The translations under genes and the position numbers were made by a program. DNA of 64,000 nucleotides from Acheta domesticus (taxonomy: Eukaryota > Arthropoda > Insecta > Orthoptera > Gryllidae). The stretch spans positions 158,391,302 to 158,455,301 of the forward strand of contig JAHLJT010009436.1 in NCBI GenBank assembly GCA_031308135.1, read 5' to 3'. Of the stretch, positions 10,534-22,829 are shown in pieces. The notes under the pieces were generated by a model. It made no database searches and had not been told where the DNA came from. It saw only the letters and a program-made list of their open reading frames with translations. Position 1 is the first letter of the stretch, and every line of letters starts with the position of its first letter.

Positions 10534-11329
10534 AACTTTTAACATGAATCATTACGACTTCAGTCAGCATGTCGATGATAATGAAACCGAATTTCGTAAA
10601 GAAACAAAAAAATTGAAACAAGTATTTAAATCGATATTTTTTCCATAACTTTCTATGCCAAAACGTTTCGACCTGGACAACTGTAATGTGATTAAGATTT
10701 ATTTTTATTATGGACATGCGAACGGCAAATAAAACTTTTTATACTGAAGCTATTGGACTGAGGAGTCCTGTTAATCTAAGAGTAAATACGTATGATAGTT
10801 CATCGATTAAGAAGCGTGTAAATCATGTGGTAAATCTGCGAATTCTTTCAGTTGTCTCAATGACGCAGCTTCGTAGTCTATTCCCTTATTTCGGTGACCT
10901 TTCCCCAGGATTTCAGGACAAAAAATGGCCGAAATGTTATCAAATTTGTCTACTTTGCGACGCCACTCGATCAACCGTGAGCATTAGTATATTTTTAGTA
11001 ACTACCTATCCTTCCATTGTCGTATAATTACATTTTGATGAGGCCATACACTCCTTTCCTGGGCAGATATTCACAATAGTACGGCCTGATGATTTGTCGA
11101 ACACCCTTGGTGTCCGACCGCCGCACTCGAGCCCGCAGCCTCCTGCTCCGCGCGCATGCCCGCTCCCCACGCCCTGTGCCACCAAGCGAGGCAGTTGTTT
11201 ACATTGCACATTTTAATTTCCTCTATGAAAACAAAAAAAATCCTCATCAGTTTAACTCTTATAAAAACCTAAAACATTCTTGTAGAAATCCTAATGCATC
11301 GCGTTTTAGAACCCAAACAAACTGGACTT

Positions 11330-11960
11330 AGAAGGATTGTTCCGCGCTGTTCTTCCGTCGTGGCCCTCCGCGCCGGGCGCGTGCCGGGGCCGTGGGCGCC
11401 GCCGTTTGCCCGCGGCGGAGCTCGTCATTACGTCGCGTGATTGATGCCTGGCCGTCACGCCGCGCCGCGCAAAACTCTCGGCGGGGGCGGGGCGCGGGGA
11501 GCGGCGCATGGGCGGGGCGAGGCGGGGAGCGGGGCGCGGGGCGCGGGGAGCGGGGCGCGGGGAGCGGGGCGTGGGTGATGCGGGGCAAGGGAAGCGACGG
11601 CGTGGGCGGGGCAGGGCGTGGGCGGGGAGCGGGGCATGGGCGGGGCGTGGGCGGGGCAGGGCGTGAGCGGGGCGTGGGCGGGAAGCGGCGCGGGGAGCGG
11701 GACGTGGGCGGGGCGTGGGCGGGAAGCGGCGCGGGGAGCGGGACTTGGGCGGGGCGTAGGCGTGGGCGTGGCGTGGGCGTGGCGTGGGCGTGGCGTGGGC
11801 GGGGAGCGGCGCGGGGAGCGGGGCGTGGGCGGGGCATGGGCTGGGCGCGGGCGGGGCGCGGGCGGAGGCGACGGCGCCGCATTGGCGCGCGCGGGCAGCG
11901 AAACGAACGCGCACCCGGACCGGCCACCGCGCGACGTCCTGGCCCCGCTCGGGTGGATCC
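11330..11960. other. CpG island 3 with GC-rich minisatellite
   Basis: The island starts abruptly. From about 11480 to 11870 it is built from short repeats of the GCGGGGAGCGGGGCGTGGGCGGGG type, with GGCGTGGGC units at 11755-11800. At 11438-11445 it contains TGATTGAT, a Hox/Exd-type composite site. The long frames on all strands are products of the repeat. The G-runs could form quadruplexes. Confidence 0.8.
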
Positions 11961-12834
11961 TGCCGGAGGCGTTGCAACTGATGGCGCCCACTTGCTCCAA
12001 CAACTGAATAATTTAAAATGTAGCTGTAATACGTTACGCTGCGTGGTGAAGGAATTGTTTGGGCAAATAGATCAAGGAACATTTTTATCTCCGATATTAC
12101 GCTCGGATAACAGTAAAGTATGTCCTACCTCACAGAACTACCAGATGAAGAAAATACATGGTTTGTAAAATGTGTTGAACTTAATTTTACTGCTGCTTAT
12201 ATATAGTTTCTACAGCTAGTGTTTGTCAGTCGAGCCCAACACACATTCTTTAGTGTGTCACGTAACCAAAACTGACTTACGAAAATGCAAGACTGCATGA
12301 ATGTAGATATGTATTGTTTCTGGTCAAATCAAAGTTACCAGTAAAACTTTCTTAAAAATTACACAGATGAAATGTCAATTCACATTTATAGAATAACACA
12401 ATTGTAAAATAATTCAATACAGTTGTGTCAAATTGGAGGTATGGGTTTTGGCCAAATGAACAGAAAAGCTGATTCAGGACCTGTACAACTCTCATTCTAA
12501 CGAGCTCATTGTAGACGAGCGTCGGGAAATCATCAGTAAAGAAAATCGGCGATGGTGATGATGAAGTAAGGGAAGCGAAACTGCATCCTGGAATAACTTC
12601 AAAATTGTTGGTGGCGTTCTAAAATCAACAAGCTCTGTTGGAACTGGCATTCGAATGTGATCCAAACATGGAAATAACTTCGAAATTTAAGAGAGCAGGA
12701 ACTCTTTCATATTTGGATATTAGAACAGCGAGAAAGGTGATTAAACAAAAAAATTAGCAAATCCTATATCCAATCTTTTTTAAACAGTTTTTCGATATCC
12801 AGAAACCTAACCCACCTTTCTTCGTTAAAAGATA

Positions 12835-12909
12835 GACTTCACATCCGCGGATTTAACATTCGCGAGGTTTTTTGGGAACCTAACTCTCGCGAATGTTTAG
12901 GGATTACTG
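12835..12909 (-). mobile_element. Terminal region of a pogo/Tigger-like DNA transposon
   Basis: Read on the minus strand from a TA at 12910-12911, the sequence begins CAGTAATCCCTAAACATTCG. It then holds a perfect 12-bp subterminal inverted repeat (AACATTCGCGAG at 12855-12866, mirrored at 12886-12897) and ends with ATCCGCGGATG-like sequence. This layout matches the ends of Tigger/pogo elements. The opposite end and a transposase were not found, so this may be a fragment or very diverged element. Confidence 0.5.
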
Positions 12910-12911
12910 TA

Positions 12912-14280
12912 TTCTTCTTCTCGGTATTCAATAAATTTGTCTTTAAATCCAAGTGATTGAGGTTTAACTAAATTTTCTAATCTCATTATGGGTGTAACTA
13001 AATCTATTATATCGTATTCTGTCCTTATCGTAGGATTTTCTGATCTCTTTGGAATGATATGGTCGCGGTTTTGAAAAAGTACTTGCAGAACACAGTTACA
13101 TGGTTTCTACAGTGTAATTTTTGCAGTAGCATCCACGTAACTTTCACTGTCTACTGAGTAATATTCTTAAACAAACCTGAAAGTTCAAACGTCTATCTGT
13201 TGGCATGCTCATTAAGGTGTTCACCTTGTTTCAGTATATGCGAACTATGATAAAAGAAATGGTTTGAATTAGTAGTTTTTATAAGTATAGCGTAGACCAA
13301 GGGAAATGGTTTGTATAAAAAGAAAGTAATTTAAAAAAGATTGATAAATGATATGCTAAGTTATGGGAATCATCCTATTTTCATTAATTTACTGTTAAGA
13401 CGCAAAGTAACACCTCTTATGGTGAGGTTGTTTGATGCAAATTTTGAATGTGGTTTTTTCAGTCAACTAGAAGGGTTACTCGTGCCCAGTCAGATATTCC
13501 GAATCTCAACACAAAGTTAATCCATTCACATTGTCGTCACATTTCTTTGAAATATAAAAATTGAAACTTTTCATCTACTCTCTCCTTTATTACGCAGACA
13601 AAATACGTTACTCCTTCATTTGAAGGCAAATTTCGTGGTTTTCGGTAGTTTTTGAAAACTGACATGAAATGAAACAAAAGAAGATGATAAAATATCTCCC
13701 ATTGGAACTTCTGCAGACGATCTGTTGTGATCCGAGGCGTGAGTGGTCGACTGAACGATCATACCCTATAGTACACATCCTGCCCCCCCTCCAGCGATTT
13801 GCATATTTTCTTACTTCTCATGGAATTCGTGTTCGGTCAGTATTATGCGTATCATAGTGATGCAGTCACTGGTGCCTATCAGAAGGCACAGACGTCTCCA
13901 ACACCGAGATACAAATCTTGATCCTACGGTGTGACAAATATCCAAAATTCGAGTGTGATTATGTGGAGAAAATATTCTAATATGTGCAGTATTTGCGACA
14001 ATACAGTTTTTCCATTAAACAGTGTTTTCTTTTTAAGGACGTTAGGGAAACTTGGTTTCTGTTTGCAGCTCATTTATCAGATCAGTGATCTCTTGCAAAC
14101 GGCTGTTTTCTTCTTGAAATCCATAAGCACGATTTCATTACGGTGCATACCTTTGCCAACTAAAGATAAGGAAAAACCGGACCTCAGCCTCAAAAATGGG
14201 GTCATGGTTGTTTCAAGTGGTCATAATTTTTCCGGTCAAACGCATAAAAAAGTGGTATCATCCCTCTTCTGCATGTAGAC
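12912..14280. other. AT-rich stretch without a recognised gene
   Basis: Frames at about 13669-13857 and 13931-14278 (plus) have ordinary composition but no recognisable domain. I see no repeat or RNA gene. Confidence 0.45.
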
Positions 14281-14569
14281 AGTAAAGTAGTCTCGCCCCC
14301 ACCCCATACGTTGAGCTGTAAATATGGCGCGCGCCGTGGGGCCAGGCGAGTGCTTCACCTGCAGCGGCGGGCGCGCGCGGTGCAGAGCGCCGAGCGCCGC
14401 TTTTCCCCGAGATTACGCCACTGAAAAGTCGGCGGCCGCCTCGGCCGCCGCATGATTTATCCGCCACACCGAGCGCTCTTACCGCGCGGCGGCGGCGGCG
14501 ACGGCGCGGCGGGTGGTACTCGGAGTAATTAAAACGCGCCCGGCGGAATAAACCGTGCTCGCAGCACGA

Positions 14570-14570
<1 letters not shown>

Positions 14571-14635
<65 letters not shown>
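14571..14635. repeat. (CCG)n trinucleotide microsatellite
   Basis: About 21 perfect CCG units occur in a row. Depending on frame it would read as poly-Arg, poly-Ala or poly-Pro. It joins without a stop to the small frame at 14677. Confidence 0.95.
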
Positions 14636-14638
<3 letters not shown>

Positions 14639-14676
14639 CGCGCCCTGACCGCAGCCGCGTTTGCACGCCTTTTAAC

Positions 14677-14835
14677 ATGCTTCGCTTCTTGGCCATCCCG
14701 CTGTTAGCCGTGCCCGCTCTTCGATCCGCTCCCACTTGGCGGAGATCGCGCTTCGTGCGGTCCACACGCCTTCCCGAAGATGCCCTGTGCTGCACCGCAG
14801 GGGGCGGTGACGGAGGTTGCTGCGGTTTCTGGTGA
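14677..14835 (+). CDS. Candidate small secreted peptide (52 codons)
   Basis: From the ATG at 14677 the frame starts MLRFLAIPLLAVPALRSA, which resembles a signal peptide. A basic middle follows, and it ends in a short tail with two Cys pairs and a final GFW before TGA. The frame is also open upstream through the (CCG)n tract, so a longer product starting earlier cannot be excluded. I do not recognise the peptide. The island is GC-rich, and frames this short arise there by chance, so this is a weak call. Confidence 0.2.
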   Translation: MLRFLAIPLLAVPALRSAPTWRRSRFVRSTRLPEDALCCTAGGGDGGCCGFW

Positions 14836-15105
14836 AGGGTTGTGACGCCCACCGGGACCCTTCGTTTTCCGGCGGCACTCTCGTCGTTAGCTTCAAGGTG
14901 GAGGCAGTGAGGAGGCGATGCTTAAGCTCGGTGTTGCCGGGCCTCGCCCGGTAACACATCTTAAGCACTTAAGCATGCAATTAGTAATTGAATTACTGAA
15001 TTAGTAAAACTTCCGTTTGTATCTAAACTTATCCTACATTAGCTAGATATTGTAGCTCGTTTACAAGGGAATATGCGGAAACGAAAAATGTTCAGCCACC
15101 GATTG

Positions 15106-15123
15106 TGACGTCAGATCACGTGA
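15106..15123. promoter_or_regulatory. Adjacent CRE and E-box
   Basis: TGACGTCA (15106-15113) is followed two bases later by the palindrome TCACGTGA (15116-15123), a CREB/ATF site beside a bHLH-type E-box. It lies 150 bp after CpG island 4. No downstream gene is visible. Other perfect TGACGTCA sites in the window are at 5687, 24423, 36182 and 48986. Confidence 0.35.
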
Positions 15124-15239
15124 CATTCGCATCGGCTCAGGCCTTCTAGTATACTATTCTAGACGGCCGTGTGCCCACCCTGCGGTGAATTCCTGCTGGT
15201 AAAGTGCAAGTGCGAGTCAGGCGCACAGCAGACATACGC

Positions 15240-18230
15240 CCTGTCCTGAACACACTCTTCCCGTTACCCTCTTCTTGTTGCGGACTCGTCGCTACCATCA
15301 TCTCACTGCATAGGCGCAGCCACAAGTTACTCTCACACCCTCATATTCATTTTACATCACTGTCGTCCTTAACATAGATGTGTTTATTTAAATAAATACA
15401 TCTCTTTACGTATGGAAGTGATGTAAGTTGTATACATTTGTTTAAAAAACAGTACAGCAGAAATAATAAGGCAAGAAACTCGAGGATTTAATTCATATTG
15501 TAATGTAATGTAAATATCGCACAGATTCATATACAGTTAATTCAGTTACATGGAAGTTGTGTATTCGCTTCTATAAATGTGACTAATATTTTAGTCTCAT
15601 CCACATTTGGTCCACTTTGTTCATGAAATTTGGCCATGCAGCTCATTTGGAAATTTTCCAGGAATTGTAAATAAAACAATTCATAATTTCCATAAGGAAA
15701 TGTATATTCTATTTCACGTTTACATTTGAATCGGTGATTTTTAAAACCCCGTCAGTCACTCTCTTTTTGCATTTTCGCTTTTTGTGAGAAAATGAAAGCT
15801 GCAGGATTTATGCATCGTTCCGTGTGTAAATCACGTAAATCAAATAAATAGAATGGCCACGAGGACACTTCAAAGTTTTGGTTTTGATTTGAAACTCTGT
15901 AAATAATTGGCTTGCAGGGTATATATGACGGCGTATGTATATTTGCATGTGTGTAACAGATATCACTAACAGAGAGATTAGTATTGGTTAAAAGGGATAT
16001 TTAATATAGAAACATTCCTATGTACTATCATAGAAACACATAATTCAATCAACTGTGTTTTATCATACGAGTCATGATTGATGTTAATGCACATTGTAAT
16101 TTTACATAATATTGTAATAAATGTGTCAAAATACAAACTGAACCTGCAATGTGTATTTGTTTGCATGTTTAGATAAAAATTCCTGATTAGGTTTTGAAAC
16201 CCAGTACGTCATAAACTTTTAAATAATTCCAGCGACTATTGTTCTATTGGTACAAGTAAATTACATGTCTCCATAGCATTCTCAGTCAAGATTTATGCAA
16301 TTGAAATAAAAAGAGCGAAAAGTTCTCTTTGTACTTACTTATCCGTTTTTCTTCTTTTCCCACAACTTTACAATTCCTGATTTGCTGTATTTTAAAAATA
16401 ACTGATTCATTTGCTCCCGACTCTTCGGGGCGGCGCGGGAGAATGGGAGGAGCTCGGGCGCGATAGGCTCTAGTCTCTGAAAGGCGAGAAGTGTGTGAGC
16501 GGCGCGCGGGCAGTCTGGGCCTAATTCAAGCATTTGAACAGCACTGACCTACACTAATGAGCAAATGTAAACAAAAAGGACAGCCAAATCAAGGTAAACA
16601 TGCGATGAAACTTCAGTGGTGTCTCACATCGATTGTGCCGAGTTTACATAAAAAATCAGAGACCTGAATCACTTCAAGTTGTAAAATAAATGGAATGTGT
16701 TTTATGTCTTATATAGTGTTTAAATTTACCCCTCTTTATTTTACTCTAACATGATTTACAATTAACCTTTACATACGAAAGGGAGTTATATGAATATTAC
16801 ATTTAAAGGAATAATCTGTAACGAAATTTATATAAACGTCAATATTATTATACCAATAAAACATTAGCGCACCGTGTTTGATAAAGCCACCACTTCAAAA
16901 CTCGCAACAATTGAATTGGCAATTTTAAGTCCTGATTCATGGTTTTTTACGAAATAAAGATATTTTTAAAGTAAAGGTTAAAGGACTTCCATTTTAAAAA
17001 TATTATGCACCTTTACATTAAAATGGTAAATACTTATTTAAATCAAAATTTTCAATGTGAATATAAATAATAATAAAATATTTAAATATTACTTAATTCG
17101 AACGAAATTATTAACGTTCAATATTTACCAAGGAATTAAAATTTGTTTCAGTAATATAAATTTTAGTAATATTTGTCCCTAATGTTTTAATTAAATTAAT
17201 GGATTTATGGTTTTAATATTAATAGAACAAACTTCAAATGTCTAGATGGTTTTGCGAAATATCAGAATTCATGGATATCCACCAGCAGGCCTCGATTTCA
17301 TTCAAGAGTAAGTGCAAATCCTCAAGACAGGTCTTCTGCCAATGAAATTGCAACACATTGATAAAATGAAAGGTAGTTCTTCAGCTACTTGCTTAAAACA
17401 CAAAAGACAAGGCACACATGTTTAAGACACACATGTGGGCATCATCTTATGCGCACAGCGTACAGTTGATTGTTGTAATTTGTCTTGTAACACTAAATGA
17501 GCATTGAGTACCAACAAGTCAATCATTCTCCTTTTGTGCCTTGAGTATTGGTTTCAACAAATGCAAATCTCTTTGTGACATCAGTTTGATTACGTTTATT
17601 ACGTTTTATTTTTCTGGTATACACAGTATCAAAGACGTCAGGAAAAGAATTATAATAAACATATACTTTGGAAGAGCATTATAATACAATCTGGGGATGA
17701 TTCGCTTGAAATAGTATACCAAATAATGTGACACCGGAGACATTCAATGAGCATCTCGTCAGTTTTATAACAAAAAAAATTGTTAGTAGTTTGCTAATAT
17801 TATTGATAATGTATTTTGCGTTACAGCATTGAAAATATCATTGCTGGTCACATGTTTATTCTTGTGACAAATGAGCAAATTGTGTATGAGGGTTCGTAGT
17901 AAAGGGTAGAGTAGCGAGCATTTGGTGAACTGCAAGGAGTAACAGTTTCTCAGGCCCAAAACTCAGCAATTACTTCAAGTGCAAACGAACTTCCTCGATA
18001 TGTACATGACGTATTGGGTACATTGCCCCCCTCCCCCGAAGTCACTGTTTGCTAACCGTTGCTTGCCATGGAAAAAAAAAGATATCTTTGTTCTAGAACG
18101 GAAAAAATTCAGTATGTAGCGAAATGTGATTTGTTTATGTTGTTGCGAGTCCGTGATATCCACCAATGATTATTTCAGTAGGCGTTCTTATGACAAGTAC
18201 CCGTCTTCACACTGTGGTGTGGCTTTGCAG
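15240..18230. other. AT-rich stretch without a recognised gene
   Basis: About 3 kb of AT-rich DNA. Small frames near 15978-16166, 16339-16533 and 17975-18166 (minus) show no domain. I see no RNA gene or clear transposon end. Confidence 0.5.
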
Positions 18231-18234
18231 CGAG

Positions 18235-18490
18235 AAAGAAACACGCGAGGTGGATGGATCGTTCGCCTTCGTCGCCCCGGGGCCGAGGGGCGGGGCGGGG
18301 CGGGGCGGCCCTTTGAACGCGCGGCGGAAATGAGAAGTCCGGCGGCGCATACGAAAGCGGCGCGGCCAAATGAGCCCCGCGCCCGCACCCGCGCCCGCGC
18401 CCGCGGCGCCGTGGGCGGAGGGGCGGAGGAGGCGGCAGGGCGCGGCCGCTGCGTCTTCGCGGTGATCGACGCACCGCGCCGACACCTCGC
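18235..18490. other. CpG island 5
   Basis: This GC-rich block contains GGGGCGGGGCGGGGCGG runs and (CCCGCG)n-like repeats. All frames are open from composition. It ends 30 bp before the hairpin at 18518. Confidence 0.7.
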
Positions 18491-18517
18491 GTTTCCTAGT
18501 TTTCTTCCTTTCTTCAT

Positions 18518-18605
18518 TTAAATGGAGTAATAAAAGAAGTCATCTCCGTCAACTTAGTGTTGGCACTAACTTGACGGAGATGACATCTTTTATTACTTCA
18601 TTTAA
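18518..18605. repeat. Near-perfect 42-bp-stem hairpin (possible small-RNA precursor)
   Basis: The left arm 18518-18559 pairs with 18564-18605 at 39 of 42 positions across a four-base loop (TTGG). Pairing covers TTAAATG.AGTAATAAAAGA and GTCATCTCCGTCAA. The folded length (88 nt) is right for a miRNA precursor, but pairing is more complete and the loop smaller than usual. A short foldback element or an endo-siRNA hairpin is equally possible. No known insect miRNA seed was recognised. Confidence 0.6.
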
Positions 18606-19187
18606 TTACGTCAACAACACCCCATAAGAAATCCCACATTTCTTAATTTATTTTGTTTTTATCAGTATATTATTATTACTATTACTATTAGTCGTATTAT
18701 TACTAGTATTATTATTTGATGTCACTTTAAACTTTCCAGGTCTAAGCGATCCTCATCGAGGCTGTTCCTTGTCCTTTCGGTATACAAAATACCTTACCCC
18801 CTTTCCTTTTATTCGTTGTTGGATAGATGATCAAGTTGATGTTCAACAACAACAGTAACAAGAAGATGTATTTACCCCCACACTTGACTGTCTGACAAAC
18901 CCATAGTCCAGTTTATGTTTTAGCCGAGGTATCTTAAAGGGCGTTGTTGGCTCTTACATGTCTGATGGGAAGAAGGTTTATACATGAATTATTGTACTGC
19001 TGTGACGAAGAACGTACATTTACAGTCAAGAAGCAGAACCAAGGGACAATCTTAACATTTTCTTAATAAATCAAAGGAATCTAAAACAAAAATCTAATAG
19101 AGTTGGGTTCAGCTGATTTGTGTCAAAGGGAATTTCGTGTATCTGCCGAACATCAATGTATGAAGAGTAGGCTAACAGGAGGAAATT

Positions 19188-19522
19188 ACTTAGTTAATGC
19201 CTTATTTTATGTGGCGACCCATCAGGCCCGCTCTTCCGTCTGACTACGCATATTTTGCTACGCTCCTTTCATCAACCTTTCATCAGAAAGAAGACGATTT
19301 AAATTTTAGCTCAGAGGCTTCTTTTAGGCTTGAGGATCTTTTACATGCAGTAAAACTACTACATGGGGCTTTACTTCGACTCCGAAGGAAGGCGTACGAA
19401 GGATTAATGTAATTTGTTTATTTTGTTACGTAAGTCCTTAAAAATCCACGGCTTCAGTCTGGTTTGAACCCGCAAACTTGGGTAAAACAGCCCGATACCT
19501 AACAGTTGTACCACCGTCTCGT
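19188..19522 (-). mobile_element. tRNA-derived SINE, family 1, copy A
   Basis: On the minus strand it begins with a tRNA-like head: an A-box-like TGGTACAACTGTTAGG and the B box GGGTTCAAACC. The body includes GCATGTAAAAGATCCT, AAGCCTAAA, GCCTCTGAGCTAAA and GAAAGGAGCGTAGC, and it ends CATAAAATAAGGCATTAACTAA. The plus-strand copy at 29943-30330 has the same order of segments, so head, body and TAAC-rich tail are defined by comparison. It is transcribed by RNA polymerase III if active. Divergence suggests both are old. Confidence 0.85.
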
Positions 19523-19916
19523 CAAATGTCGTATTTGTGACTTAGTTCAATTTCCTCCACATGCTCATTAGCAAAAAATGTTCATTCTTCACCTCAGACA
19601 TGTAGATGCTTCAGAAGTTTGGAAACAAATACGTTATGCTGCCTGTACAGAATTAATGATTCATCATTCATCTCAAGTGATAGAAATAATTACGTAGTAG
19701 AATAAAATTACTTAACATTTGAACCTGAGAAATGCTTTGAATTGTTTAAAATCGTCTGGTAACATGCAAATTACATGTTACATGTAGTGTGTGGCTGTGG
19801 GTGTAGTTATTTCTACTTCTTCGTTCTCTTTGCAAGTTTTGTGAATAACGCAATAGTCTATAAATAATTTACTGTGACCCTGATCACATTAATCTCTAAA
19901 GCTCGAGCCTCAATCA

Positions 19917-19961
19917 CTATATATATATATAATATATATATATATATACATATATATATAA
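19917..19961. repeat. (AT)n microsatellite
   Basis: An almost pure TA dinucleotide tract. Confidence 0.9.
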
Positions 19962-19969
19962 TTCTGTTC

Positions 19970-21580
19970 CTTGAATTTTTATTTATATTAATTCTTAATT
20001 ACTATAACCTTACATTGACTTCATTTCTGTAATTTTTACATTATCTACCGTTGAAACAACCTTAATTACCCGAACAGTTGCTTTCTTTACCTTTCGTTGA
20101 ACTTCTGCAAAGTTTTTCTCTTCTCCTTGTGAGAAGAGATGTACAGGAGAACTGTCATCTGGCATCAATTGTTTGCGGTGCTTTTCGGTTTTTGAAAGTG
20201 AAAGTTCGCTGCGATACTGTTTCGAATTCCTTCATTTCCTGCCCACCTCACCATGGATGTTAGAGACAGTACTTTGTTCTCATTATCAAACTTCCGTCGC
20301 AACACCCTGGTCGACCTCATTGGGTTGAGAACAAACCACTTCGATTGCGAGGGGTGCAAAAAAAAGCTGATGGGCACTGTCTCTCTTTTAATGAATTGAC
20401 GGGAAAGAAAAATGAGAATATTGTTTCCTACTGTATTCTACAAACAGTATTCGCTCCACGAAATATCGTCCAGGATTTGTTGTAATGTTTTTTTTTATTT
20501 ACCTTCCCGTACAAATTTTCTCACGCAAAATGTCGAATTAATAGTTTAAAAAATATTTAATAATGAATGAAATTCTAATTACAACCTCTCTGGCAAATGT
20601 ACCATAAGTATTGATTGAACTGAATAAATAAATGCGTACTTTAATCAGCATCCAATTGAAAATTTAATGGCAAAGGGATTATTACAGCCAATACGTATTA
20701 TGAATATTATTGCTAAATGATGTAAATTGCATTGAACTCTGGTAATCTGCCCATTATTCGTAAATGATCTGAATTCACAAAGCCAAAAAACGTTAATCTT
20801 CAATGCCTCTGCAAAACGAATTGTACGAACCAATTGTATTGATGTGAAAGTGACATTAATGACAAGGGTATTTTATTGAAAAGTAAAATATTTCCATTTT
20901 ATTACTATTTGTAGCATCACATTTGTGGAATCATATTACTTGAAAGAATAAAGTTATGCCTTCCTTGTGGACAAATTTGGAAGCCTTGCGCTCTTTAGAG
21001 ATTTTTATACCTCAAAATAATGTAAAGGATCTTATAACTTATAGGTTTATATATCAACAGCAAAAATTTGTATTTATAATCTTACTTTAATCAAACGTAT
21101 TTCTTCATTATGCAAGGCAGAAAAACATTTGTTAGAAATGCCTGAATAAAAATACACATTGCTAACTTGAATAAAAATCGTACACGACTGTGCTTCCGAG
21201 CCGACGATTAATGATTATGAAGTCTCAAAAATGTAGGGAGTTTTGACCTGCCATTTTTTTTTCGTTTCATTCTTAGAAGCTTTGTAAAATGTCGAATAAA
21301 TGAAGGCATCCGACTTTTCTATTCTCCATAATATCGATAAACAGGACCTGTCGAAAAAGTGACTTCTCTATATATTGTATTGGAGATTGTGTGGTAGGAA
21401 TGTATATATTCTTTCAGGCCTTTGTAACTTACGAAATGTTCAAATGAAGAGATGTAAGTTATCATTTAACGAATTTTCCGAGACCGGATGCTTTGAAGAT
21501 ATGGATATAACATAAAACGTTGAAGATGGGAATAGAAATGCATCAGCGAATGGGTCAATAAACGAGTAAGCGGGTTTCTG
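19970..21580. other. AT-rich stretch without a recognised gene
   Basis: Nothing recognisable: no domain-bearing frame, RNA gene or matched repeat. Confidence 0.5.
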
Positions 21581-21589
21581 TGCGCCATT

Positions 21590-21800
21590 GCCCGCTCGCA
21601 ATCTGTGTGTGAGAGTGCACTCGCAATCTCAGCGAGGGCTCTCCCACGCAGGCTCATAAAACCGCTCAGCGGCGCCCGCCCCGCCCCGCCCCTCATCGCC
21701 CATCCCGCCTGCATTCCCCCAGTCTCCCTTTACCTCCGCTGCCCGCTCCTGCGCTGCCAAGCAACTCCCTCCGCTTTTGCCAACGCCCGCCTTGTTTCTG
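21590..21800. other. Small CpG-rich block
   Basis: This is a modest GC rise with several GCCCCGCCCC-type motifs. A frame open through it has no recognised domain. A good donor-like sequence AAAG|GTACGTAAG lies nearby at about 21920. Confidence 0.4.
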
Positions 21801-22219
21801 TTGCTCTCATTTACCATTCGTCACATCGAGACCTGAGAGTGAAAGGGTTCTCTCTGACTTCGCAAATTTTACAGGTAAATTTTACAGGGAAGTGTTGAAC
21901 GAATGTTGGTGTCCAACAAAGGTACGTAAGAATACAAATAGAAATAGTTTGCTCTTAGAAGCCGTCTACAAATGTGATTTAAAATTTCATCATTATCATC
22001 AGTATGGATTAGGCTGATCTAGCATGTTCCGGCAAAGTTTTCTAGGGAAGACCTATCATGTCGGTCCGGCTTATTACAATTTTGCTTGTCAGTAAGTTAA
22101 TATGTTCAGATTTGAAATATTTAGAGGATCTGACATTCGAGGGTTCAAACATGTCAAAGCATAATTTTCTCCAAAAAATCTTTGTCAGGGTCTTGTCTTT
22201 CTGAGGTGCCGATATCCTT

Positions 22220-22700
22220 CTCCTCCCTGCACCTCCTCCATCGCGCATGGCCTTCTGCGGCCACTGCGCCTTGCGCGCCCTCGCCAGGCGCATCTGCTCG
22301 CCCCGCGCCCCGCCACGCCCCCGCCACGCCCACGCCCCCGCCCCCGCCCCACCCGCCACTCCACGCCACTCCACGCCCCGCCACGCCCCACCATGCCCCA
22401 CCATGGCCCACCATGCCCCGCCACGCCCCACCATGGCCCCGCCACGCCACGCCACACCACGCCACGCCACGCCCCACCCGCGCCGCCCCGCCCCGCCCCG
22501 CCACTCCCCGCCTCGCTTCGCCCCGCCTCGCCTCGCCCCGCCCTCCCGCCTGATTGCCTTCGCCCGCGGGGCGATGATGGACGGCCCGTCGCCCGCCGCT
22601 GCGCGTCCGAATCTCTCTACTCACCCCCCCTCGCGCCCGAAGGTTTATTATCGACAAGACCAGGGCTCGCGGGCGCCCGCCGCACGCGGCGAATGGCAGC
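22220..22700. other. CpG island with CCACGCCCC-type repeats
   Basis: The stretch 22310-22555 is a tandem array of short CCACGCCCC/CCATGCCCC/CGCCCCG units. Frames of 90-190 codons on both strands come from the repeat. Confidence 0.8.
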
Positions 22701-22829
22701 TGCGGCGACGAACACAGGCCGGACGGAGCCACATAACCAGCTCAGAGAAGGTTCGCTCTGGAGGAGAGTGGCGTGCAGAAAGCACAATGGATTTGTAGGC
22801 TTTTAAGACAGTTTGTTAGGGTGCTTACG

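Larger units (their letters stand above)
14285..14960. other. CpG island 4 with (CCG)n and a Hox/Exd-type site
   Basis: This is a GC-rich block with TGATTTAT at 14453-14460 and TAATTA at about 14526 set in pure GC surroundings, then a long (CCG)n tract, then a further GC-rich part that ends in a short hairpin at about 14932-14955 (GTTGCCGGGC/GCCCGGTAAC). The embedded AT-rich motifs are the kind bound by homeodomain factors. A regulatory role is inferred only. Confidence 0.65.

Noticed and set aside
11306..12168. Several overlapping frames of 180-258 codons on both strands
   Set aside because: All arise from the GC-rich minisatellite and CpG composition.
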